In this document: positions 9,405-20,186 of the stretch, in pieces
Layout: the number at the start of each line of letters is the position of its first letter
How positions within the stretch are numbered: the first letter of the stretch is position 1
Assembly (NCBI RefSeq): GCF_003573695.1
Contig: NC_039368.1
Coordinates: 13,396,360-13,460,359, forward strand
Origin: Papaver somniferum
Lineage: Eukaryota > Streptophyta > Magnoliopsida > Ranunculales > Papaveraceae
DNA: 64,000 nt
Direction: 5' to 3'
The notes under the pieces: model-generated
What the model was told of the DNA's origin: nothing
What the model saw: only the letters and a program-made list of their open reading frames with translations
Database searches by the model: none
Program-made: the position numbers and the translations under genes

Positions 9405-11828
9405 ATGGGGATAAAAACGGACATGGCCAAAGCCTTTGATAGAGTTGATTGGTATTTTCTCTTGGCTATTATGAAGACAATTGGATTGAATGACCAGCGG
9501 TGCAGTAAAATCCACCAATACATATCTACTATAACCTACGGTATGATGATAAATAGGGCACCTGAAAAATTCTTTAAACCACCCATAGGCCTCATACAAG
9601 GACCCCTCTTCTCCATACCTTTTTCCCTTCTGCATGAAAGCTCTTTCAATAATCATCATCCAAGCTGAAGAAATGGGTCTTATATCTGGAATAAAACTAT
9701 GTAAAGAGTCTCCTTTCATAAACTATCTTTTGTTTGTTGATGACTGCATGGTGTTCTAAAAATCTAACAAAATTGAAAGCCATATCTTTAAAATTTTCAG
9801 GTCCACATCTAGCCAACTGATAAGCTTCAATGAATCAGGAGTTTTCTTCAGAAACAATACTGATGATAACCCAAGTTCTCTCATTACCAACAATGTAGGA
9901 GTCTAAATGCTAGAATTAAATAATAAGTACCTTGGAACACCCCCCATCCCCCCTCCCCCACCCCCTATTTTCTCATAGAAGCAAAATTCTCTCTTTAAAA
10001 CTCTGAGTGGATAAACGTAAGCTCATACGTAACTCTCTAGCTGGAAAATAATGGTCCTCTACATCCAGCAGGAAGGTACACTCTCATTAGGTCTGTCACT
10101 TCTATTTCTAGAGCCTACATATGAACTGATTCAAGATGCCAAAGCAAACCTTCCAGGACCTCAACAAAATTCGTAGAGATTTCTTCTGAGGAAAAGACAT
10201 TGATGACCCAAAAGGCTACTACCGAAAGGCATGGACTTTGTTTTGCAACCCAAAAGATCTGGGAGGGATAGGATTTATGAATTTGAAACATTTTAACAAT
10301 GCAATAGTCACTAAAATTGAAAGGGGTATGGAAAAACAGAAGGATTCCCTTTGGTACAAACTAATGGATGCTAAGTACCTCATACGAGGAAATATTCTTA
10401 ACATGGATATTAAACCCAAGGTTTGGTGACACTTGGATCTGAAAAGGTAGTCTGGAGGGTATCAAAAACATACAAGAACAATGCAGATGGAGAGTAGGAA
10501 ATGAAAAAAGAATCAACATATGAGAAGACATATGGATTGTGGACTACAACAACCTGGTGACTTAACCTGAAAATTTTCTTAAAAATATCCTTCTAGGAAT
10601 CCACCTCCTCCTGGATAATGGGCAATGAGATATCTCCAAATCAATACTGGGTCAACCCTATTAAATCAAAGGATATCATTGATACTGCCACTTACCCATA
10701 GAAGAAATATAAAATTTAATGGAAGCCGACAAATTCTGGGAAGTTCACTGCAAAATATCTTTGGAGAGAAAAAATCGACAACATCTATGATGCTGATACT
10801 CAACCATATACTTAATGGAAGATGGATATTTCTCTTGTCATCCAATTCTTTATATGGAAATGTTCTCACGGAATTCTCCTCACAAATGTAAAGATTTCTA
10901 ACATCCTACATTACATCGACCCCTTATGGAAGATATGCAATAGAGGGGAGGAAATCATGACCCATCTATTTTTAAGTTTTCCAGAAACCACCTATGTATG
11001 GAAGCAATCATTGGGGCCAAATCATAGTGAATTTGATTGTAACACCATCTCCATGGATTGCTTCAATTCTTGGTTCGATTCAAACAAGAATGGTTCAAAT
11101 TATAATGGAAATGCTCATGCTACTGCATAATGGTATATCTGAAAAGCTATGTGTGACTTTATTTTAATCACACCCAGTTAAATGCCAGCCATACCTCTAT
11201 GAGCATTAAGTAACATCTTTGCTCTAATAACAGGATGCACCATTTGCAGGATCATATTCTAAATAATGTCATCTGTAATGAAGAGGAAGATAATGATCCC
11301 CAAATTCCTCCTCCCTCATCCCCAAGAGGATATTTTGGAATTTCCATAAACATATGCATTACACAATACAACGACTCTCTTATCTACTTTACTATACTAG
11401 CTGCTTTGGATTTCGCGGGAAACCATATTGGTAATAAAGGATATCCAGGACATAATGGCGAATAAGGAACAATAGGAGGAGCTGATCTAGCTTTCAACTG
11501 GGCTAAAGAAATGCAGTGCGCTAATGTTGAAATCCAAGTTGAAACTATGGAAATTGTTTTTCATTTTACCATGTTTACTAGCACGTTTTCCAGGGATGAT
11601 TTAACCTCAGTTTTCATGAAATAAGTATAAGATAAAACGAAGATGAAGAAGGCATTATAGATATCATCTCTTTTGTTTTAGTATGACTTAAAATTATCAA
11701 AAGAACTCGGACCTTAGTTTCTCTAAATTTGGTTTTGGCTTGTAAATCAGGAAGGTAGTGGTACCTATTATGCCACTAAGACTCGTATGTACTCCTCTTA
11801 GGCTTGCCTAAGTTTTCTTATATAAAAA
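9405..11828 (+). mobile_element. Decayed LINE (L1-type non-LTR element), 5'-truncated
   Basis: Broken reading frames in order match a plant LINE ORF2. RT comes first (DMAKAFDRVDWYFLL at 9420-9465, then FFKPPIGLIQG). The catalytic FxDD box is read as FVDD at about 9730-9742. Next is the CNPKDLGGIGFMNLKHFNNA segment (10238-10300). A zf-RVT-like region at 10820-11060 reads ISNILHYIDPLW..GEEIMTHLFLSFPETTYVW. A possible RNase H remnant lies near 11480-11560. Stops and frameshifts are many. The 3' end is near the A-rich TATAAAAAAATAA at 11820. Only the 3' part of an element survives, as is common for LINEs. Confidence 0.75.
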
Positions 11829-12480
11829 AATAAATTTGGTGATTAAAATATTAAATAAAAAATTATTTATTGCGTACTTTTCTACCTTCCAAATAGCGTT
11901 CGTCGTTATTTTATATATATAAGGAATAAAGTGTTTTTATTCTTTTCAAAACAAATGATAGGTCATGTGATATGGTATATTGTCCATTATGAAATGAAAA
12001 AACATGTCCGCTTGATCAAGTTTTTTTACGTAACAGATAAGAGAAAAATATTTGAAAACTAAAGAAGTGGCATGGAGATACAAACGATTTGCATCTTGGT
12101 AAAAGTTTTCGTATAGTCTGTAGTATAGCATGCTCCTTCAAATGAATGCATGTCGTTTTATAGGTGAAAAGGTTTTCCTTATACCTATGGTGGCAACAAA
12201 TTTGACTTATTTTCATACTCTTTCACTTTTATTGAGAAATCTCAACCCAATAACCTTGCTCTAAGTAGATGATTCGTTTTGTAGTTCCCTAATAATTATT
12301 AAATTAATTTGTTAAGTGGTTGTGTTTTCATTTAAAGGTGCTCTTTTAAAATATTACCAAACGCGATTCCAAATTAGATGTAGGTGTTAAAATCGACGAA
12401 ATCAACTAATGTTTTGTTACAGATTAATGCATGATGAAACATCCTATAAATTGATAGTAACTTACAATTTTGAGACACGC
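11829..12480. other. AT-rich stretch, nothing recognised
   Basis: No gene, paired repeat or RNA was recognised. It lies between the LINE 3' end and the copia relic and may include that relic's 3' LTR, but no matching 5' LTR was found. Confidence 0.3.
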
Positions 12481-12499
12481 ACACTAGTGGATTTCATTA

Positions 12500-13830
12500 A
12501 TGACTTTCAAATATATTTCTTGGCTAAACAAGTTGAAGGTACGCCCAACTTTTTTAACATCTTAGAAGTTCATAGTTTTCATTGATATATATAACCCTTA
12601 AACCCAACATAAAAGCATATCCAGAAGACTTATTCTATCGTCAGTTACTCCAGCGTAATCGTTATCTGTAAAGCCAACTAAGTATGACTACATTTATTTC
12701 TTGTGAAATAAACCATGATCCATTGTACCTTGCAACTACGTAAAAATTTTCTTCACTGCAAGAAAATGCATCTTCCTTAGATTATCCATGAACATACTAA
12801 TGCAGCTAACAAAATACATAAGGTACGGCCTTGCCATAGTTAGGTACATCAAACTTCCCAAAATTTGTTTGTATCAAGTGTTGTTAATCTTCTTTCCTTT
12901 AAGATAGTTATAGAGTTCAACCCAAATTCAGCTAGTGTATTTACTGAATCAAAATTCTTTATTTGAAAACTTTCTAAGATTTCTTATACATATTTCTTCT
13001 AAGAAATTAGAATCTCATCATCATGTCTAACATTGTTGAGATATAACAAAAACACTCAAAAGGATGTCATCTTTACTTTGAGCAATTAAGCACAACTTAC
13101 TATGTGAAATTATACATACCCGTTCTTTATAAGAATCTCAAAACCCTTCTTTTCAGTTTTCCTGCTACTAAGTACAAATTGTTTTCAAATCTGGAAAATA
13201 AAGAACATTAGATACAGTAAGGTTAATTTTTTTATTAGTCTGGACATTCACAATTGTTTTTGTTTTTCCTTCAAATTTAACTTAAGAAATATCTCAGAAC
13301 TTTTATCCAAGTCTGAAAGCAAAGAATTTTCTACATATACCAAATAATTGAGCTGATTTCCACCTTGACATGACAGACCATTAATAACGACATTTTTTTT
13401 TGTGAAGTTTTATTTTTCTCCATAAATGTTTTTCAAATTTGTTTGACACTCATAACTATAGTGTCCATAATTATATCTATAATGTTCAATGTTAGACTTG
13501 TATGAAGACTTTGATTGATTAATATCGAATGATTGCTTCTTCACATTCGCACTCAATCTCTTTCATGAGAATCACTTGAATGGGTATTTTCTTTTTATTT
13601 ATCGTGGCTTCCGCCTCTTCCTTTATCTGATTTGCCCATTATAGATGACAAATTATTGAATGAGTCCTTCAATGCATGCTCTTTATTATCCTGATGCAAC
13701 ATCTTCTGTTCATGATCCTAACAATGAACCTTCTAGTTTATCATAACATCCAAATCTTTCAATTCTTTAATTGAATAAACCATATAGTTAAATTCCGGAG
13801 TCAGAGAATGAATAATCTTCTCAACCACAG
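12500..13830 (-). pseudogene. Ty1/copia polyprotein relic (RT and gag parts)
   Basis: On the minus strand the block at 12640-12880 reads GSLMYLTMARPYLMYFVSCISMFMDNLRKMHFLAVKKIF..LQGTMDHGLFHKK and then GFTDNDYAGVTDDR. This is the end of a copia RT leading into RNase H. The block at 13260-13830 is copia gag: VEKIIHSLTPEFNYMVYSIKELKDLDV, then KEHALKDSFNNLSS and a His/Ser-rich basic part. Integrase is not seen, so the middle is deleted or unrecognisable. Gag continues right of the inserted element at 19415, reading DNFTDVVVEK across the insertion site. Many stops make it non-functional. Confidence 0.75.
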
Positions 13831-16165
13831 TGTTAAAGCACTACTCGGTCGAACTCGCAAGCGTTGGTATCTCAAGCTTGTTGTCAAGTTTAGTTGCCAA
13901 AACTATAAGTCTTGATTTCTAGTCTACTCATAGCTAAGTCTCAGACTAGGATAGAAAGTGTAGTTGAGCTATAGACTCCATGGCGATCATCATACGAAGA
14001 CGAAGAACTACTCAAGGAACTGGAGGAACTTCATCGACTAAAAGGTATGTGGAGACTTGAACTTATCTATCACTCAAAAGTCCATTTACTCTATATCCTA
14101 TCTTGAGACAAAAGTCGTATTGCTATATAGACTATGATTATACACATTTGCTATTTCGAGCCGAATTTATCTCGCTTATTTATTTCACGAAATATGTGGT
14201 GGGTAAGCTTTCGCTTTGGCCAAGTTCATCTTTACTAGTGACGAAAGTCATATTAGTTTCAATTACTTGAAAATCGCTTTGACGAAAAATAACTTGTGAA
14301 CAACAACTATATAACGTCCTCTAAGAATGTTTCAACGATTGAAATGAGAGTTTAGAATATAACCTTGAAAGGATATAAACATTGTGTGATAAATCATACG
14401 TGTGTAAGTCCTTATTCCTTGAACCAAAGTATGCGTACTTTGTTGCTCAGGAAAACCGGAAATGAAGTCTGCATACCAGTACGCGCACTGTCAGAAGTAC
14501 ACATCCCGTGAATTTCTGCTGGAGTTTGTGAATTGAAAACAAACTTATTCCGGGTACTTAAATCCGCGTACCAGTATGCGTACTTAAGTGGGTTAGTTTC
14601 TAAAAACGATTATTCGTGAACTTAAACTTATATAAACTAAAGAATGCATACTTGCAAACCGTGGCTTTAAAGTTCATGAATTGATTCGAGTGAATCAAAT
14701 CGTTTTTGCTTCGATTGTGTCTTATATACTTCTATCAGATTTAAGCAATTGAACAACTCTCTAACTAGTTCTCTTGAGTCATTTGAAGTAGTTATGGTTA
14801 AGATGAATGGTTGATATGAAAGTGCTCATATGGTAACCATTTAGTTAACTACTGTTGAATGAACTAAGTGTACATGTTTGGGTACGTTTACACAAACCTA
14901 AATAAACGTGCATTTCATTTGTGTGTAACAAGCTAAGTTCGATCTAACAGTTGTAAGATATTAGCTTGAATCTAATCAAGTTTTCATCTAACAGTGAATA
15001 TTGAATGCTTTGTTACCAAGGTAACATAGATTGCAAACCCTGATTTAATAGACTATATAAAGGGCAACTGGGAAACCTAATCCCCACACCTTCTCTGTGA
15101 TACTAGTTGTACTAGCTAGAGTCGATGCTCCTTTAACCTTATGTTTCTATCGAGACCCTGTAGGTTAACGACTTGAAGACTTCATTGGGATTGTGAATCC
15201 AAACCCAACTATTTTCTCTGTAATTGCGTGATATGATCTTGTTGTTTCTGTCGTGTTTGAGTATAATTGTAAGATTGGCTTGAGATTAATTTCTTCGATA
15301 GGCAAGATATAAAAGAAGTCACAAACATCTTGATACCATAGTTTGTGATTCCGTAATATCTTCTTTCGCTAGTCGATTAAGATTATTGTGAGGTGATTGA
15401 TAATTCTAGGTTGTTCTTCGAGAATTTAAGTCCGGTTTATCAATTGATTCATGTTCACCTTGATTTATCAAAAGACGGAACAAAAACTCGTAGGTATTTA
15501 TGTGGGAGATAAATTTATCTATTACCGTAGATTTTTCTGTGTGATACACATTTGTTTATTAAAGTCTTCGACTTTGGGTCGTAGCAACTCTTAGTTGTGG
15601 GTGAGATCAACTAAGGGAATCAAGTGCGTAGTATCCTGCTGGGATCAGAGACGTAAGGAGTGCAACGGTACCTTAGATCAGTGTGAGATTGATTGAGGTT
15701 CAACTACAATCCAGACCGAAGTTATTTTGTAGTAGGCTAGTGTCTGTAGCAGCTTAATACAGTGTGTGTTTAATCTGGACTAGGTCCCGGGGTTTTTCTG
15801 CATTTGCGGTTTCCTTGTTAACAAAACTTCTGGTATCTGTGTTATTTCTTCTCAGCATTATATTTTGTTATATAATTGAAATATCACAAGTTGTGCGTTG
15901 AATCGATCAATTGGGAAATCCAACCTTTGGTTGTTGATTTAAATTGATTGATCCTTGAAAATTGGTCTTTGGTACCGTTCAAGTGATTTCTCTTGTATTC
16001 AATTAGACTCGCAGATTTCTATTTGCTTGAGTAACTATTGAATCGAGAGTTTTATTAAGATTAAGTCTGACTATCTAGTTGATTCTCTTAAAATTATATT
16101 GGAGTTTGTCCATACAGATTGATAAGCCCAATATTGGTTGTGGTTGTTAGACCCCCGCTTTTTCA
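13831..16165 (+). repeat. LTR of a copia-type element, copy 1 (5' LTR)
   Basis: It runs from TGTTAAAGC to GCTTTTTCA; these ends are imperfect inverted repeats. It is 2,335 bp and is followed two bases later by the copia primer-binding site. A TATA box, ACTATATAAAGG, lies at about 15052. It was inserted in the copia gag relic with the 5-bp flank CACAG on the left. Confidence 0.85.
15052..15063 (+). promoter_or_regulatory. TATA box of the copia-type LTR, copy 1
   Basis: ACTATATAAAGG in the U3/R region; the matching site in copy 2 is ACTATATAAAGA near 18269. Confidence 0.55.
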
Positions 16166-16167
16166 AT

Positions 16168-16179
16168 TGGTATCAGAGC
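16168..16179 (+). other. Primer-binding site, initiator tRNA-Met type
   Basis: TGGTATCAGAGC follows the LTR after two bases. This is the standard sequence complementary to the 3' end of initiator tRNA-Met used by Ty1/copia elements, and it sets the LTR as a 5' LTR in plus orientation. Confidence 0.9.
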
Positions 16180-16652
16180 AGGCAAACACGTTTAAAGACC
16201 TTACAAGTCTGTGTTTGTAGCAATCTGAGTCTGTTGACAGAATCTCATCTCTGGCATATACGCATACCAAGATGCCTTCCAAAGCTTTTTTAACTATGCC
16301 ACATGTCTTGGGATCACCTCAAAGGATTACTCCTTAGTTGATTCTTCCAAATCCCGATGTAGAAATGTAGTTCTATCAAATGTTGATATCAGTCCCTCTA
16401 ACGAAACATTTGACACTATCGCAAAAGCTGAAATGGAGCTCACCAGAATCTCAAAAAATTCTACCGAGGATACTGATTTTCAGAATCATGCTCAGCTCAT
16501 TGATGAATTTTTAAAGTCACTTGGTCGAGAACGGGAACTCTGTAATATCATTGAATCTTTCTCTAAAAATATCGAAAAACTTATTCAAGAAACTACTCTA
16601 CAGCGTGAAAATATTAGTGTTCTTGAGGATATTTTTCTCCATAATTTTTTAT
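16180..16652 (+). mobile_element. Internal remnant of the copia-type element
   Basis: This is all that remains of the interior. It holds the leader and one open frame at 16433-16714, whose N-terminal residues (MELTRISKNSTEDTDFQNH and a Glu/Lys-rich helix-like part) are from this element. The frame runs on into the duplicated copia gag past 16644. No gag, protease or RT motif is present. It cannot move by itself. Confidence 0.6.
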
Positions 16653-17049
16653 CAAATTTGTTTGACACTCATAAATATAGTGTCCATAATTATATCTATA
16701 ATGTTCAATGTTAGACGTGTCTGAAGACTTTGATTGATTGATATCGAATGATTGCTTCTTCACATTCGCACTCGATCTCTTTCATGAGAATCACTTGAAT
16801 GGGTATTTTCTTTTTATTTATCGTGGCTTCCGCCTCTTCCTTTATCTGATTTTCCCATTATAGATGACAAATTATTGAATGAGTCCTTCAATGCATGCTC
16901 TTCATTATCCTGATGCAACATCTTCTGTTCATGATCCTAAAAATGAACCCTCTAGTTTATCAGAACATCCAAATATTTTAATTCTTTAATTGAATAAACC
17001 ATATAGTTAAATTCCGGAGTCAGAGAATGAATAATCTTCTCAACCACAG

Positions 17050-19414
17050 TGTTAAAGCACTACTCGGTCGAACTCGCAAGCGTTGGTATCTCAAGCTTGT
17101 TGTCAAGTTTAGTTTCCAAAACTATAAGTCTTGATTTATAGTCTACTCATAGCTAAGTCTCGGACTCTGATTGAAAGTGTAGTTGAGCTATAGACTCCAT
17201 GGAGATCATCATATGAAGACGAAGAACTACTCAAGGAACTGGTGGAACTTCATCGACTAAAAGGTATGTGGAGACTTGAACTTATCTATCATTCAGAAGT
17301 CTATCTACTCTATCTACTATCTTGAGAAAAAAGTCGTATGGATATATAGACTATGATTATACACATTTGTTATTTCGAGCCGAGTTTATATCGCTTATCT
17401 ATTTCTCGAAATATGTGTTGGTAAGCTTTCTCTTTGGACATGTTCATCTTTACTAGTGACGAAAGTCATATTAGTTTCAATTACTTGAAAATCGCTTTGA
17501 AGAAAAATAACTTGTGAATAACAACTATATAACGTCCTCTAAGAATGTTTCAATGATTGAAATGAGAGTTTAGAATATAACCTTGAAAGGTATAAACATT
17601 GTGTGATAACTCATACGTGTGTAAGTCCTTATTCCTTGAACCAAAGTATGCATACTTTGCTTCTCAGGAAAACCAGAATTGAAGTCCGCGTACCAGTACG
17701 TGCACTGTCGGAAGTTCACATTCCGTGAATTTCTGCTGGTGTTTGTGAATTGAAACAAAATTATTCCGGGTACTTAAGTCCGCGTACCAGTATGCATACT
17801 TAAGTGGGTTAGTTTCTAAAAACGATTATTCGTGAAATTAAACTTATATAAACTAAGGAATACATACTTGCAAACCGTGGCTATAAAGTTCATGATTTGA
17901 TTCGAGGGAATCAAATCGTTTTTGCTTCGATTGTGTCTTATATACTTCTATGAGATCTAAGCAATTGAACAACTCTTTAACTAGTTCTCTTGAGTCATTT
18001 GAACTAGTTATGGTTAAGATGAATGGTTGATATGAAAGTGCTCATATGGTAACCATTTAGTTAACTACTGTTGAACGAACTAAGTGTACATGTTTGGGTA
18101 CGGTTACACAAACCTAAATAAACGTGCATTTCATTTGTGTGTAAGAAGCTAAGTTCGATCTAACAGTTGGAAGATATTAGCTTGAATCTAATCAAGTTTT
18201 CATCTAACGGTGAATATTGAATGCTTTGTTACCAAGTTAACTTAGATTACAAACCCTGATTTGAAAGACTATATAAAGAAGAACTCTAGAAATTGGGAAA
18301 CCTAATCCCCACACCTTCTGTGTGATACTAGTTGTATTAGCTAGAGTCGATTCTCCTTTAACCTTAGGTTTCTATCGAGACCCTGTAGGTTAATGACCTG
18401 AAGACTTCATTGGGATTGTGAAGCCATAGCCGACTATTTTCTCTGTAGTTGCGTGATATGATCTTGTTATTTCTATCGTGTTTGAGTACAATCGTAAGAT
18501 TGTCTTGAGATTAATTTCTCCAATAGGCAATATATTAAAGAAGTCACAAACATGTTCGTCTCATCGTTTGTGATTCCGCAATATCTTCTTTCGCTAGTCG
18601 ACTAAGATTATTGTGAGGTGATTGATAATTCTAGGCTATTCTTCGGGAATATAAGTCCGGGGTAACAATTGGTTCCTGTTCACCTTGATTTATCAAAAGA
18701 CGGAAAAAAACTCGTAGGTATTTATGTGGGAGACATATTTATCTATTACCGTATACTTTTCTTTGTGATACAAATTTGTTTATTAAAGTCTTGGACTTTG
18801 GGTCGTAGAAACTCTTAGTTGTGGGTGAGATCAGCTAAGGGAATCAAGTGCGTAGTAACCTGCTGGGATCAAAGATGTAAGGAGCGCAACTGTACCTCTG
18901 ATTAGTGTGAGATTGATTGGGGTTCAACTACAGTCCAGACCGAAGTTAGTTTGTAGTAGGCTAGTGTCTGTAGCGGTTTAATACAGTGTGTGTTCAATCT
19001 GGACTAGGTCCCGGGGTTTTTCTGCATTTGCGGTTTCTTCGTTATCAAAACTTCTAGTGTCTGTGTTATTTCTTTTCCACGTTATATTTTTTTATATAAT
19101 TGAAATATCACAGGTTGTGCGTTGAATCGATCAATTTGGAAATCCAACCTTTGGTTGTTGATTGAAATTGATTGATCCTTGAACATTGGTCTTTGGTACC
19201 GTTCAAATGATTTCTCTTGTATTCAATAAGACTCGCAGATTTCTATTTGCTTGAGTAAGTATTGAATCGAGAAAGTGAGTTACAACTCTTTGATATACTT
19301 TTATTAAGATTGAGTCTGACTGTCTAGTTGATTCTCTTAAAAGTATATTGGAGTTTGTCCATACATATTGTTAAGCCAAATATTGGGTGTGGTTGTTAGA
19401 CCCCCGCTTTTTCA
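17050..19414 (+). repeat. LTR of the copia-type element, copy 2
   Basis: It is the same LTR as 13831-16165, 2,365 bp, with the same TGTTAAAGC start and GCTTTTTCA end, differing by scattered substitutions and small indels. It is followed by CACAA and the continuing copia gag. CACAG/CACAA on either side of the whole unit is a target duplication with one mismatch. It carries a TATA box near 18269. Confidence 0.85.
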
Positions 19415-19700
19415 CACAACAACATCCGTAAAATTATCTCCATGATCCTTCATTGACATTGGCAGAATTTCTCGAATTTATCTAAAGTATTTCGAAATCA
19501 TGAATGAAGTCTTTGAAATTATTTTCTTTTAGTCTTTGTGGATATGATCCTTATTTTTCATGGAATCCAAATATTCTTGGAAGTTTCTTTCTCAGAATTT
19601 TTCTCGAGATTGAAAAATCTATTGCCTGAAAAATTTAATTTTTTAATTTGCCTTTAAATCTTTCAACTTCAAACCTTCAAGTTCCTCAATTTGCATTGTA
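19415..19700 (-). pseudogene. Copia gag relic, N-terminal side
   Basis: This continues the interrupted minus-strand copia gag of 12500-13830. The translation across the insertion site gives DNFTDVVVEKIIHSLTPEF, so both sides were once contiguous. Stops are frequent, and no start codon or LTR edge was identified. Confidence 0.6.
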
Positions 19701-20181
19701 TTTCATACAATTTATTTTGGTGTTTATATTATACCATAATTAGCCGCCAGTATTCTTTGGAGCTTAAGAAATTCTATATTAACATGCTCCATTAGTCGTA
19801 ATTACCACCAAAATGGGTAATAATTTCCAAAAATAAAGTTCTTGGTAGTCATCGAATTTATTGTTGCTGCACTAAAGAAAAACGATTGCTTTCTTTCACT
19901 TAAAAGCAAATATCAAATAATTGGTAGATGACTTTAATATCATTGTTTAACATCTTAGAAGATAAGCATTCAGACACCTATTCTATATTTAAGATAGATA
20001 TATTTTAGAACGTATTATTTATGTTTCGTTATTTGCTTAACTATGATATCTATAAATACTAGTTTGTTTTAGGGGTTTAATAATCAATATTATTAAGTGT
20101 TTGCTTAATTTGGTGGGTAATCCCCAATTCAATGGATTAAGGTGGTTAGTGTCCAATCAAACGATTAATTAATCTAGTTTT
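19701..20181. other. AT-rich flank of the Tat element
   Basis: No gene is seen. The last 110 bp (about 20070-20175) contain TTTAATAATCAATATTATTAAGTGTTTGCTTAATTT, which recurs near 38790 on the other side of the Tat element; it may be part of an old copia LTR. Confidence 0.35.
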
Positions 20182-20186
20182 AGTAC

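Larger units (their letters stand above)
13412..19414. repeat. 3,219-bp tandem duplication (copia gag piece plus LTR)
   Basis: The block 13434-16165 recurs at 16653-19414 with an offset of 3,219 bp over the gag piece. Each copy consists of about 400 bp of minus-strand copia gag followed by one LTR. The first copy is then followed by about 465 bp of internal sequence of the inserted element. At the novel junction (16631-16652) the two partners share the 14 bases ATTTTTCTCCATAA. Confidence 0.85.
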
